NCBI RefSeq assembly: GCF_016919385.1
Contig: NZ_CP070351.1
Span: 744,001 to 808,000 of the forward strand
Direction of reading: 5' to 3'
DNA: 64,000 bases
DNA from: Gordonia sp. PDNC005
GTDB taxonomy: Bacteria; Actinomycetota; Actinomycetes; Mycobacteriales; Mycobacteriaceae
Numbering within the stretch: the first letter of the stretch is position 1; every line of letters starts with the position of its first letter. The notes under the pieces are model-generated. The model did no database searches and was not told the DNA's origin. It worked only from the letters and a program-made list of their open reading frames with translations. This document shows, in pieces, positions 10,122-18,340 of the stretch. Both the position numbers and the translations under genes were made by a program.

Positions 10122-10123
10122 TG

Positions 10124-10296
10124 GCCTTTCGGCTCGCGCGTCGCCCTCCTGCTTCTTGAGCGCGCGCCGTCCTCCTGCTCCTTGAGCGAGCTTGCGAGTC
10201 GAAAGGTGTTCGGGTGCAGGGCCTTTCGACTCGCTCCGCTCGCTCAAGGAGCAGAAGGTCGCGGCTCGCTCAAGACCCGTTTGCGAGTCGAAAAGG
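10124..10296. repeat. Compound palindromic repeat (CTTTCGACTCGC...GCTCAAGGAGCAG family)
   Basis: Central copy: left arm 10175-10206 (ctgctccttgagcgagc...gagtcgaaagg) and right arm 10222-10254 (cctttcgactcgc...gctcaaggagcag) form a near-perfect inverted repeat of about 32 bp with a 15-nt loop. Degenerate partial copies flank it at 10124-10165 and 10262-10296. The same sequence family occurs inside tsaB (60803-60902) and, more degenerate, at 35692-35733. It lies between the DUF255 gene and the FAD dehydrogenase. The remaining gap to 10434 holds only the upstream region of the next gene. Confidence 0.8.
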
Positions 10297-10434
10297 TGCC
10301 AGAGAAGAGCATTCTCAGGCCCGATGTGGATCGATCGATCAGATGTCGGTTATGGTGTCGTCGACATCACACCGCGAACGACCTTTGCGGTAGCTCACCC
10401 TCGACACGCGCGGGGAGCAGGAGGAGTGCGACAC

Positions 10435-12219
10435 ATGGGCTTGGACGACCACACGATCAACCGTCGGAGCGTGCTGGTGGGCGGCTCCGTCGCCGCGGCA
10501 GGACTCGTCGCCTCATCGCTCGCCGGTCAGGCGGGCGCGGCGCCGCGGCAGGACGCCGACGTGATCGTCGTCGGTCACGGACTCGCCGGTCTGGTCGCGG
10601 CCTCCGAACTCGCCGCCGCAGGACGGTCGGTGATCGTCGTCGACCAGGAGTCACGCTCGAATCTCGGTGGTCAGGCGCACTGGTCGCTCGGCGGACTGTT
10701 CTTCGTGAACTCGCCCGAGCAGCGTCAGTGCCAGATCCGGGACTCGATCGAACTCGCGCGTGCCGACTGGTTCGGTTCCGCCGGATTCGACCGCAAGCCG
10801 CACGACCGACTGGGAGAGGACTACTGGGCCCGCCAGTGGGCCGAGTCGTACTTGAACTTCGCCGCGGGGGAGAAGCGCAGCTGGCTCGAACGCAAGGGTG
10901 TTCGCTGGGTTCCGGTGGTCGGATGGGCCGAGCGGGGCGGCACGTCAGCGAGTGGACACGGCAATTCCGTGCCACGTTTCCACATGACACTCGGCACCGG
11001 ACCGGGTGTGGTCGAGCCGTTTCGGAACGCCGTCCTCGACGGTGAACGTCGCCGCCGGATCTCGTTCCGATTCCGCCACCGCGTCGACGAACTGATCACC
11101 GACGGCGGACGTGTCACCGGTGTGCGAGGCAAGAAACTCGCAGCGTCCAACGCCCCGCGCGGCGTCAAGTCGAACCGGACCGTCATCGGCGACTTCGAAC
11201 TCCGCGCACCGATCACCCTCGTCGCGTCCGGCGGCATCGGTGCCAACCACGAGCTGATTCGTCAGAACTGGCCGTCGCGCCTCGGCGCCCCGCCCAAGAC
11301 GATGGTCACCGGCGTCCCCGCCCACGTCGACGGCCGGATGCTCGCCATCACCGAGGCGGCAGGCGGGCGCATCGTCAATCGCGACCGCATGTGGCACTAC
11401 ACCGAGGGCCTCAAGAACCACTCGCCGATCTGGCCCGACCACGGGATCCGGGTGCTCGGCGCACCGTCGTCGATGTGGTTCGACGCCGAAGGCAACCGCT
11501 TCGACAGTCCGGCGATCCCCAGCTACGACACGCTCGAGACGCTCGCCATGATCAAGCGGACGGGCTACGACTACTCCTGGTTCGTCCTCAACAAGAAGAT
11601 CATCAGCAAGGAGTTCATCCTGTCCGGGTCGGAGCAGAACCCGGAACTGACACGCAAGGACCTGGTGGCCTACCTCGCCAGCCGTGCACTCGACGACGTC
11701 CCGAAGTCAGTGCAGAAGTTCGTCGACAAGGGCGTCGACTTCGTGCAGGCCCGGAGCGTGGACGACCTCGTGCGGAAGATGAACCGGCTTGCGGGAAGTG
11801 ATCTCGTCGACGCGGGCAAGCTGCGGGCGCAGATCGTTCAGCGCGACCGGCAGGTGCACAATCCGTTCACCAAGGACCCGGGTGTCATGGGGATTCACAA
11901 TTCGCGGAACTACTTGGGCGACAACATCGTCCGCACTGTCGAGCCGCACCCGATCCTCGACCCGGCGGCCGGCCCGCTGATCGCGATCCGGATGAACATC
12001 CTGACCCGCAAAACACTTGGCGGACTTCAGACGAATCTTTCCGGCCAGGTGATGAACGACGGCGGGACACCCGTGCCCGGCCTCTACGCCGCGGGCGAGG
12101 CGTCCGGTTTCGGCGGCGGCGGTGTGCACGGCTACAACGCGCTCGAGGGTACTTTCCTCGGCGGTTGCCTGTTCTCCGGCCGTGCCGCAGGTCGCGCCGC
12201 GGCACGCGCGACGTCGTAG
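10435..12219 (+). CDS. Tat-exported FAD-binding dehydrogenase (flavocytochrome c/KstD fold)
   Basis: 594 aa. The N-terminus INRRSVLVGGSVAAAGLVAS carries a twin-arginine signal (N-R-R-S-V-L) and a hydrophobic stretch ending in GAAP. The FAD Rossmann motif VIVVGHGLAGLVAASELAAA follows at about residue 43, and a C-terminal FAD-contacting segment (GLYAAGEASGFGGGGVHGYN) closes the fold. It matches proteins annotated 'FAD-binding dehydrogenase', related to fumarate reductase flavoproteins and ketosteroid dehydrogenases. Substrate unknown. Start chosen at ATG 10435, with GGAGGAG upstream; the frame extends further upstream only through the palindromic repeat. Confidence 0.85.
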   Translation: MGLDDHTINRRSVLVGGSVAAAGLVASSLAGQAGAAPRQDADVIVVGHGLAGLVAASELAAAGRSVIVVDQESRSNLGGQAHWSLGGLFFVNSPEQRQCQIRDSIELARADWFGSAGFDRKPHDRLGEDYWARQWAESYLNFAAGEKRSWLERKGVRWVPVVGWAERGGTSASGHGNSVPRFHMTLGTGPGVVEPFRNAVLDGERRRRISFRFRHRVDELITDGGRVTGVRGKKLAASNAPRGVKSNRTVIGDFELRAPITLVASGGIGANHELIRQNWPSRLGAPPKTMVTGVPAHVDGRMLAITEAAGGRIVNRDRMWHYTEGLKNHSPIWPDHGIRVLGAPSSMWFDAEGNRFDSPAIPSYDTLETLAMIKRTGYDYSWFVLNKKIISKEFILSGSEQNPELTRKDLVAYLASRALDDVPKSVQKFVDKGVDFVQARSVDDLVRKMNRLAGSDLVDAGKLRAQIVQRDRQVHNPFTKDPGVMGIHNSRNYLGDNIVRTVEPHPILDPAAGPLIAIRMNILTRKTLGGLQTNLSGQVMNDGGTPVPGLYAAGEASGFGGGGVHGYNALEGTFLGGCLFSGRAAGRAAARATS

Positions 12220-12246
12220 GCGCTCCGGCCGATCATCCACCCGGCT

Positions 12247-12279
12247 GACAAGACCGCGCGGAGGCGATACTGTCTTGTC
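12247..12279 (+). promoter_or_regulatory. Inverted repeat over a possible -10 box upstream of the AIM24 genes
   Basis: gacaagac (12247-12254) pairs perfectly with gtcttgtc (12272-12279). GATACT at 12266-12271, just before the right arm, could be a -10 box. It could be an operator for the AIM24 cluster or a weak terminator of the dehydrogenase gene. Confidence 0.35.
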
Positions 12280-12308
12280 CTCTGGTCGTCGCAGGTAAGG
12301 ACAGGATC

Positions 12309-12929
12309 TTGCAACTCGTCTCGAAGACGAAGCGGGTAGTCGAAGCGCATCTCAACAACAGTTCGATCCGTGCATTGAGCGGGTCGATGGTGGCGTTCGA
12401 AGGGCAGGTGTCCTTCAAGTCCGCTGGTTTCGGGGGCGGCGAAGGACTGGTCGCGGGAATCAAGAAGAAGGCGACCGGTGAAGGACTGTCGCTGATGGAG
12501 GCGTCCGGGACGGGCATCGTGTACCTCGCGCAGGACGCTGCCAACGTGACCGTTCTCGACCTGAACGGCGAAACCCTGCAGGTGGAGGCGTCGCAGCTGC
12601 TCGCGCTGACGCAGAACCTCACCACCAACGTCACCTTCGCCGGTGTGCGGGGCGGTGCTTCGGGGCAGGGTCTGTTCACCACGACGGTCACCGGTCAGGG
12701 GCAGGTGGCGCTGCTGTCGCAGGGCGGCCCACTCATCCACCTGGAAGTGTCGCCGCAGTTCCCGCTCGTCGTCGACCCCGATGCGTTCGTGTGCGCCAAG
12801 GGAGCGCTGTCGCAGTCGTTCGTGACCGACGTGTCGTGGCGGAACGTGGTCGGACAAGGCAACGGGGAAGCCTTCTCCCTCCGCTGGGACGGCACGGGCG
12901 TCGTCTCCATTCAGCCGGCCGAGCGATAG
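12309..12929 (+). CDS. AIM24 family protein, paralogue 1
   Basis: 206 aa from a TTG start with AAGGA upstream. A single AIM24 (DUF124) domain: strand-rich, glycine-rich repeats such as GSMVAFEGQVSFKS, GTGIVYLAQ, TTVTGQGQVALLSQGG and the closing WDGTGVVSIQPAE. AIM24 proteins form trimeric double beta-barrels; bacterial function is not established. First of three adjacent paralogues. A small gap of 9 nt and an AGGAG site precede the next. Confidence 0.85.
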   Translation: MQLVSKTKRVVEAHLNNSSIRALSGSMVAFEGQVSFKSAGFGGGEGLVAGIKKKATGEGLSLMEASGTGIVYLAQDAANVTVLDLNGETLQVEASQLLALTQNLTTNVTFAGVRGGASGQGLFTTTVTGQGQVALLSQGGPLIHLEVSPQFPLVVDPDAFVCAKGALSQSFVTDVSWRNVVGQGNGEAFSLRWDGTGVVSIQPAER

Positions 12930-12938
12930 GAGACGGAC

Positions 12939-13631
12939 ATGTTCACCAAGGTCAACAACAAGGTCGTGTCCGTGAACCTCGCGCAGGCTGGACCGATCGT
13001 GGCCCGCCGCGGGGCGATGCTGTTCTACACCGGCAACGTGCTGTTCCAGCCGCACCAGATCCCCGGATCGGGCGGCATGGGCGCGATGAGCGGCATGGTC
13101 GGGATGGCGGGCCGCATGATGCAGGGCGAGCACGAGACGACGATGATCGCCCAGGGCGACGGCACCGTCCACTACGGTTTTCGAGGTCTTGAAGTCGAGA
13201 TCGTCGACCTGTCCGGTGGCGGAGAACTGCGCGTCGAGGCGTCCAGGCTGCTCGCCCATACCCAGGGTCTGCAGGCGTCTGTGGTGTCGACGTCGGCCCA
13301 GTCCGGCGGAGGCGGTGGCGGACTTCGCGGTGCACTGCGGTCAGCGGCGAGCGGTGTCGCCACCGGCCAGGGGATGTTCACCACGCAACTCATCGGCATG
13401 GGATCGGCCGTGATCCTCGGCCACGGCGGGTTCATCGCGCTGCAGGTGGCGCCGAACCGGCCCATCACCGTCGACCCGCAAGCGTTCGCCGCATCTGTCG
13501 GCCAGATCCAGACCAGCCTCCGCTCGACGGTCAGCTTCCGCAACATGGGACGCACCGGCGGCGAGGGATTCCAACTCGACTGCACCGGACAGGGTGTGGT
13601 CTACGTGCAAGCATCGGAGCAACGGCTGTGA
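12939..13631 (+). CDS. AIM24 family protein, paralogue 2
   Basis: 230 aa. Same fold as its neighbour (MLFYTGNVLFQPH, LEVEIVDLSGGGELRVEASRLLAHTQ in part, GFIALQVAPNRPITVDPQAF in part, DCTGQGVVYVQASE). It differs by a Gly/Met-rich insert near residues 43-63 (GSGGMGAMSGMVGMAG) and a Gly loop (SGGGGGGLRGA). The stop overlaps the start of paralogue 3 by 4 nt, indicating coordinated synthesis of the set. Confidence 0.85.
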   Translation: MFTKVNNKVVSVNLAQAGPIVARRGAMLFYTGNVLFQPHQIPGSGGMGAMSGMVGMAGRMMQGEHETTMIAQGDGTVHYGFRGLEVEIVDLSGGGELRVEASRLLAHTQGLQASVVSTSAQSGGGGGGLRGALRSAASGVATGQGMFTTQLIGMGSAVILGHGGFIALQVAPNRPITVDPQAFAASVGQIQTSLRSTVSFRNMGRTGGEGFQLDCTGQGVVYVQASEQRL

Positions 13632-14392
13632 CACAGGTGAACACGGTGTGGAATCCGCACACTCTGCCGTCCGACGACAACGTTCCGGACAACAAGTACT
13701 CGTTCTGCATCGACCTCACCACACCGTGGTTCATGTCGAAGGGCGCGATGATCGCCTACTACGGGCAGGTCAACTTCACATCCCTGCAGCGCGGTCTGCA
13801 GGCGGGCCTGCTGCACATGGTGGCGCAGCAGTTCTCCGCGCCGCTCTACTTGAGCGACTACGTCGTGGCCGAAGGCCAGGGCAAGGTGATCATCGGCGAC
13901 CGCGGATACGAGATCAACTCGTACGACCTCGAAGACAACGGCAATCTGACGATTCGAGCGGCGAACCTCCTGGCGTTCGAACCGACACTCGCGCTCAAGC
14001 AGTCCATCGTGCCGGGGTTCCTCACCCTGATCGGAACCGGTCGATTCCTGGCGTCGTCGAACGGCAGCGTCATGTTCGTCGAACCGCCGGTCCGAGTGGA
14101 CCCGGAGGCCCTCGTCGGATGGGCCGACTGCCCGTCGCCCAGCCATCACTACGACCAGGCGTGGGTCACCGACATGCTCGGCGCGGCCGCCTCGCGTATG
14201 GGGGTGCGGTCGGGTGAGGAGCAACAGTTCGATTTCACCGGGGCGGGCACCGTTCTGGTTCAGTCGAGCGAGAAGGTGATCGACGACAGCGCCGTGGTCC
14301 GCAGCATCACCGGTCAGTTGCCCGGCGTGTCCGCGCCGGGTCTCCAGCAGATCAACGCGCACATCCAGGCGCAGATGCAGCAACACCAGTAG
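13628..14392 (+). CDS. AIM24 family protein, paralogue 3
   Basis: 254 aa from a GTG overlapping paralogue 2. The N-terminus (WNPHTLPSDDNVPDNKYSF) is distinct, followed by the AIM24 core (KGAMIAYYGQVNF, GQGKVIIGDRGYEI, FTGAGTVLVQSSEK) and a Gln-rich tail ending QAQMQQHQ. The third, longest member of a three-gene operon; divergence among the three suggests a hetero-oligomer rather than recent duplication. Confidence 0.85.
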   Translation: MTQVNTVWNPHTLPSDDNVPDNKYSFCIDLTTPWFMSKGAMIAYYGQVNFTSLQRGLQAGLLHMVAQQFSAPLYLSDYVVAEGQGKVIIGDRGYEINSYDLEDNGNLTIRAANLLAFEPTLALKQSIVPGFLTLIGTGRFLASSNGSVMFVEPPVRVDPEALVGWADCPSPSHHYDQAWVTDMLGAAASRMGVRSGEEQQFDFTGAGTVLVQSSEKVIDDSAVVRSITGQLPGVSAPGLQQINAHIQAQMQQHQ

Positions 14393-14420
14393 GCGCGCAC
14401 GGTCGTCGGCGCGAATGTGT

Positions 14421-14426
14421 TACCGT
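14421..14426 (+). promoter_or_regulatory. -10 box before the aromatic leader peptide
   Basis: TACCGT followed by 7 nt and the ATG of the leader peptide at 14434, so the leader peptide is probably read from a leaderless transcript. Confidence 0.45.
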
Positions 14427-14433
14427 CGGAGCC

Positions 14434-14502
14434 ATGTCGACGACCGCCTATTGGCGCTTTTTTATGCAGGCTCCGGGAGAGCCTGCGATGAAGCGTCGAT
14501 AA
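14434..14502 (+). CDS. Aromatic amino acid leader peptide upstream of DAHP synthase
   Basis: 22 codons, reading MSTTAYWRFFMQAPGEPAMK followed by Arg-Arg and TAA. The run Tyr-Trp-Arg-Phe-Phe (14449-14463) samples all three aromatic amino acids, the end products of the pathway begun by the downstream gene. Inverted repeats able to act as attenuator hairpins begin 4 nt after the Phe codons. This is the classical arrangement of ribosome-mediated attenuation. Too short for standard gene finders. No homologue was searched for. Confidence 0.75.
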   Translation: MSTTAYWRFFMQAPGEPAMKRR

Positions 14503-14572
14503 CGCACGTCGTACATCCCGGAGCCTGAAGCAGTGACCATCATGGGTCGCTGCTTCTTCTCGTTCCGGGATG
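14467..14572 (+). promoter_or_regulatory. Attenuator-like RNA structures between leader peptide and DAHP synthase
   Basis: Segment A caggctccggga (14467-14478) pairs perfectly over 12 bp with segment B tcccggagcctg (14516-14527). A local hairpin aggctc/gagcct (14468-14484) competes for A. A terminator-like hairpin C (gaagcagtgacc 14527-14538 with ggtcgctgcttc 14545-14556, 12 bp including one G-U) is followed by ttcttct. Segment B can instead extend C by pairing catcccgga (14514-14522) with tccgggatg (14564-14572). A ribosome stalled at the aromatic codons would cover A and free B. The exact switch logic is not resolved. Confidence 0.6.
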
Positions 14573-14642
14573 AGATGCGCGCCGCAGGGTGTTGACCGGG
14601 ACGGCCACCCCTCACCTGCGTCAGCGCCCCGAAAGGCACATC

Positions 14643-15722
14643 GTGACCATCACGTCCGACATCAGCTCGACCACCTCCGACCGTCGGGTCACCGCGTTCT
14701 CGCCGATCCCGTCCCCCGAGACGCTGCGCAGCGAACTGCCGTTGACTTCGCGACGCGCCGAAGCCGTCCAACGCGACCGCGACGAGATCGCCGCGATCCT
14801 CGCAGGCCGTGACGACCGGCTGATCGTCGTCGTCGGCCCCTGCTCCGTTCACGACCCGGTCGCTGCTCTGGACTACGCCCGCCGTCTTGCACCGCTGGCC
14901 GTCGAGTACGCCGACACCCTCAAGATCGTGATGCGCGTGTACTTCGAGAAGCCTCGCACCACCGTCGGGTGGAAGGGCCTCATCAACGACCCCGGGATGG
15001 ACTCCTCCTACGACGTGGAACGCGGTCTGCGCACCGCACGCGCGCTGCTGCTCGACGTCATCGACCTCGGGCTTCCGGTCGGCTGTGAGTTCCTCGAACC
15101 GACGAGCCCCCAGTACATCGCCGACACCGTCGCATGGGGTGCGATCGGAGCGCGCACGACCGAATCGCAGGTCCACCGCCAATTGGCGTCCGGGCTGTCG
15201 ATGCCCATCGGCTTCAAGAACGGCACCGACGGCAACGTCCAGGTCGCGATCGACGGTGTGTCGGCGGCGTCCGCCGAGCACGTGTTCTTCGGAGTCGACG
15301 ACTTCGGTCGTGGAGCCGTCGTCCAGACCGCGGGCAATGAGGACTGCCACATCATCCTGCGTGGTGGCACCCCGGGGCCGAACTACGACGCCGACTCGGT
15401 GAGCTCCGCCGTTGCGGCGCTGACGCAGGCGGGCAAGTCGCCGAAGGTGATGGTCGACTGTTCGCATGCCAACTCGGCCAAGGACCACGAGCGCCAGGCC
15501 GTCGTCGCCGTCGAGGTGGCCGAGGAGTTCGCCGCGCGGCGACGCGCCGGGGAGCCGGTGCAGCTGTCGGGCGTGATGCTCGAGAGCTTCCTCGTCCCCG
15601 GCGCGCAGAGCCTCGGCGGCGACCTCGTCTACGGGCAGTCAGTCACGGACAAGTGCATGGGGTGGGACGCCAGCGTCGACGTGCTCGCCGCCCTCCACAA
15701 CGCTGCTCACGTCGGCCGCTGA
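14643..15722 (+). CDS. aroG: 3-deoxy-7-phosphoheptulonate (DAHP) synthase, class I (AroF/G/H type)
   Basis: 359 aa. Condenses phosphoenolpyruvate and erythrose 4-phosphate, the first step of the shikimate pathway. Class I signature segments: VVVGPCSVHDPVAALDYARR (metal Cys in GPCSVHD), RVYFEKPRTTVGWKGLINDP, GARTTESQVHRQLASG, GFKNGTDG, and the late metal site MVDCSHANS. M. tuberculosis relies on a class II enzyme, so the type is worth noting. GTG start at 14643 with AAAGG upstream. Expression is likely controlled by the leader peptide at 14434-14502. Its 3' end overlaps the convergent PepSY gene by 84 nt. Confidence 0.95.
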   Translation: MTITSDISSTTSDRRVTAFSPIPSPETLRSELPLTSRRAEAVQRDRDEIAAILAGRDDRLIVVVGPCSVHDPVAALDYARRLAPLAVEYADTLKIVMRVYFEKPRTTVGWKGLINDPGMDSSYDVERGLRTARALLLDVIDLGLPVGCEFLEPTSPQYIADTVAWGAIGARTTESQVHRQLASGLSMPIGFKNGTDGNVQVAIDGVSAASAEHVFFGVDDFGRGAVVQTAGNEDCHIILRGGTPGPNYDADSVSSAVAALTQAGKSPKVMVDCSHANSAKDHERQAVVAVEVAEEFAARRRAGEPVQLSGVMLESFLVPGAQSLGGDLVYGQSVTDKCMGWDASVDVLAALHNAAHVGR

Positions 15723-17051
15723 CTGGCCGTCGTCTCCCGGACGACGTCGTGACCTGACGAATGTCGACACGACATCAACCACGACGAACACCAGTAACGG
15801 CCATCCGAGGAGCGGGACGAACCAGCCGACGGCGATCGCGATCGCGATCAACCCGACGCTGACCGGCCACGGCGCGGCCCGCAGGCCACCTGCTGCGGGC
15901 GCGCGCCGATTCCGGCGCTGCCACCACGCTCGATAACCGAGCACGATCATCGCCACGAGCGCCGCGGCGAGGAGGAACAGCACGATCTGGTTGGCGACGC
16001 CGAACAGCAGCCCCATGTGGAGTGCGATGGCGAGGTTCGACGCCCGAGCGGCCAGCGGCCAGTCGGCGAATCGGTTCTCACTCACCACGCGGTCGGACGC
16101 CGGATCGACGGCGACCGTGTCGGGAGAGAACTGCCACGGGCGTCGGACTTCGGCGACGGTGTACGCGGTGTCCGCCTCTGCGGGCAGTGTCACCTCGATT
16201 CCCGAGTCGATGCCGACTGATCGTGCAAGGGCGACGGCGGCGTCGACCTGGGCGACGGCGCCCGAGGTATCACCCGAGGCGACGGGGGAGCCGTGCCCTG
16301 CGTGTTCGCCGCCGCTGGGCGCTGACGTGCTGCCGGACAGTGAGGTGTCGGTCGCGGGTGTGGTCCAGCTCAGTGCGGTGCGCAGGTCGGAGACGTTCTG
16401 TCCGGCGTACGTCGACCAGGTGAGGCCGGTCGCCGACAAGAAGACCAGGCCGACGGAGATCCACATACCGATCACTGCGTGCCGATGCACGGTGCGGGTG
16501 CGTCCGGCGCCGACTCGTCGTCTGGCCTTGCGAGTTCGGGCGAACCAGATTCCGAGTCCGGCGAGCACGATCACCCAGAGCCACGACGCGGCGAGTTCGC
16601 TGTAGAGCCGCCCCGGTTCGCCGAGGTGAAGGTCGCGATGCAGCCGGTCGAGCCACTGCCGCATCGGAAGGGCGTTCGAACTGCCGTACACGGGCAGTTC
16701 GCCGCGGGTTTCGAGGGTCACCGGGTCGACGAACACCGCGAGTCGCTCCGAGTCGCCGAGTGTCGGGTCGGCGAACAGTACCTGGGTGGTGTCACCCGAT
16801 TCGGCGGGAGGACGCACTGCGGAGACCTGCAGGTCCGGGCGAGTCTTCTGGGCGGCCCCGATCTGGTCGGCCAAGGACTGCGTCACGCCGACCGAGTCGG
16901 TGTGCAGTTCATGGCGGTAGACGACGTTCTCAACCGACGGTGCGAGCGCGTACAGCGCTCCCGTCACCGCGGCTATCAGCAGGAACGGTGCGACAAGCAC
17001 GCCTGCGTAGAAGTGGATCCGGTGGAGTATCCGGACGAGCGAAGATTTCAT
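15639..17051 (-). CDS. PepSY-associated transmembrane protein
   Basis: 470 aa with the typical PepSY-TM layout: an N-terminal helix (IHFYAGVLVAPFLLIAAVTG), a large extracytoplasmic PepSY domain, a helix near 170-190 (LWVIVLAGLGIWFARTRKAR in part), a helix at HAVIGMWISVGLVFLSATG, a second loop with a His-rich patch (GGEHAGHGS), and two or three C-terminal helices. His residues in the membrane segments (RIHF, RLHRDLHLG, RHAVIGMW, ALHMG) resemble heme or metal-reductase partners. Such proteins are often linked to iron or copper handling, but the function is not established. The last 84 nt overlap the convergent aroG, an unusual tail-to-tail overlap. Follows the small membrane gene at 17136-17633 on the same strand. 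Confidence 0.82.
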   Translation of the reverse strand: MKSSLVRILHRIHFYAGVLVAPFLLIAAVTGALYALAPSVENVVYRHELHTDSVGVTQSLADQIGAAQKTRPDLQVSAVRPPAESGDTTQVLFADPTLGDSERLAVFVDPVTLETRGELPVYGSSNALPMRQWLDRLHRDLHLGEPGRLYSELAASWLWVIVLAGLGIWFARTRKARRRVGAGRTRTVHRHAVIGMWISVGLVFLSATGLTWSTYAGQNVSDLRTALSWTTPATDTSLSGSTSAPSGGEHAGHGSPVASGDTSGAVAQVDAAVALARSVGIDSGIEVTLPAEADTAYTVAEVRRPWQFSPDTVAVDPASDRVVSENRFADWPLAARASNLAIALHMGLLFGVANQIVLFLLAAALVAMIVLGYRAWWQRRNRRAPAAGGLRAAPWPVSVGLIAIAIAVGWFVPLLGWPLLVFVVVDVVSTFVRSRRRPGDDGQSAADVSSVVEGGEHVDAGVPPHALVRD

Positions 17052-17135
17052 GTCTGCCTCTCGGGCACGAAGGAGTCGTCGTCGTACCGGCGTGCACGAG
17101 AGATGCACGTCGGTACGGCGAGAAGGTGATGAGGA

Positions 17136-17633
17136 CTACTTCAGCGAGAGGGGAGGGCCGCGAAGTCCGACGGACCCGAACAACAGGAGAGCGGCGGGCG
17201 CCTCTGTGCGGCTTCGAGGGGCAGGCGCCACTCGGCGTGACGGGACCGCAACGAACGGCACGGGAGTCGAGACCCGGCGAACTGCACATGCGACGGCGTC
17301 GTACGTCGCGATCAGTGCGAGCGCAACAAGTGTCCCGACGCCGTGGGCCACCGCCATCGACGGGCTCCACAAGTCGTGGTGGTGCCCGGTGAGGACAACC
17401 AAGAGGATGTGGACAACGCCCTGGCCTGCGAGAAGTGCAGGAAGCGTAGGCAGTCGCGGGGCGGCGCCGACGACGGCGCCGATCACCACCGCGGCGGCTG
17501 CGACGATCATCAGCGTGTCCGTCGACGGGAGCATTCCCTGCGCCAGACCGTGCGCGGCGATCGCGGTCAGCGCCGATGCTCCACCCACGACGCCGCCGCG
17601 CATGCGCGAGGGGGCGGCGATTCCGGTGGACAC
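17136..17633 (-). CDS. Small polytopic membrane protein upstream of the PepSY gene
   Basis: 165 aa from a GTG, about four hydrophobic segments. It shows histidines at membrane edges (AIAAHGLAQGM, VVHILLVVLTGHHHDLWSPSMAVAHG), a pattern suggestive of metal or heme contact. No family was recognised with certainty. It lies 84 nt upstream of the PepSY gene on the same strand and probably shares its transcript, so a joint role in metal handling is an inference. Confidence 0.6.
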   Translation of the reverse strand: MSTGIAAPSRMRGGVVGGASALTAIAAHGLAQGMLPSTDTLMIVAAAAVVIGAVVGAAPRLPTLPALLAGQGVVHILLVVLTGHHHDLWSPSMAVAHGVGTLVALALIATYDAVACAVRRVSTPVPFVAVPSRRVAPAPRSRTEAPAALLLFGSVGLRGPPLSLK

Positions 17634-17641
17634 AGGCGGTG

Positions 17642-17647
17642 ACTCTA
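17642..17647 (-). promoter_or_regulatory. -10 box, probable leaderless promoter of the PepSY pair
   Basis: TAGAGT on the minus strand, 8 nt before the GTG at 17633. Confidence 0.35.
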
Positions 17648-17664
17648 CGGCAGGAGGGCCGCGG

Positions 17665-18333
17665 TCAGTTCAGGACTACCAACCAGACCGCGATGTAGTG
17701 CAGAAGCGCCGCGAGAGCTGTGCAGGCGTGGAACACCTCGTGGTGGCCGAACACTCCCGGCCACGGGTCGGGCCAGCGTAGTGCAAAGAGCACCCCACCG
17801 ACGCTGTAGAGGACGCCGCCGACTGCCAGCAACACCAGGACGGCGACGCCCGCGGTGCTGACCAGTGCGGGTGCGACGAAGATGATGACCCATCCGAGCG
17901 CGATGTACAGGATCACTCCCAGCCAGCGAGGCGACGTGGGCCAAAGCATCTTCAGCGTGACGCCTGCGAGGGCTCCCGCCCAGACGCCGCCGAGTATCCA
18001 CCACCGAGTAGGGGCGTCGAGAGCCATCATGCAGAAGGGCGTGTACGTGCCCGCGATGAAGACGAAGATCATCGAGTGGTCGGCACGTTTCATGGCGATC
18101 CGCGCCTGCGGGGTCGTCCAGTGCACGCGGTGGTAGACGGTGCTGACCGTGAACAGTCCGCAGATCGTGACGACGTACACGACCACCGACAGGACGTCAT
18201 TCGCGTCGCGGTGAATGGCGGTTCCGGCGATGAGGATGACTCCGATCGCCGCGGCGACTACGGCGGAGTACGTGTGGATCACGCCGCGCAGGGTCGGTTT
18301 CACGGCCTGCACCTCGGAGGGAGTATCGATCAT
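17665..18333 (-). CDS. Hemolysin III family membrane protein (TrhA/YqfA-like)
   Basis: 222 aa, seven predicted membrane helices of the CREST superfamily. The conserved residues are visible: HTYSAV in helix 1, STVYHRVHW after helix 2, RADHSMIFVFIAGTYTPF, and the C-terminal GHHEVFHACTALAALLHYIAV in part, with the metal-site-like His. The family is annotated as hemolysin III from one case; roles in membrane lipid homeostasis are more likely. Matches Rv1085c, divergent from the prenyl synthase gene as in mycobacteria. Confidence 0.9.
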   Translation of the reverse strand: MIDTPSEVQAVKPTLRGVIHTYSAVVAAAIGVILIAGTAIHRDANDVLSVVVYVVTICGLFTVSTVYHRVHWTTPQARIAMKRADHSMIFVFIAGTYTPFCMMALDAPTRWWILGGVWAGALAGVTLKMLWPTSPRWLGVILYIALGWVIIFVAPALVSTAGVAVLVLLAVGGVLYSVGGVLFALRWPDPWPGVFGHHEVFHACTALAALLHYIAVWLVVLN

Positions 18334-18340
18334 GGAACCT

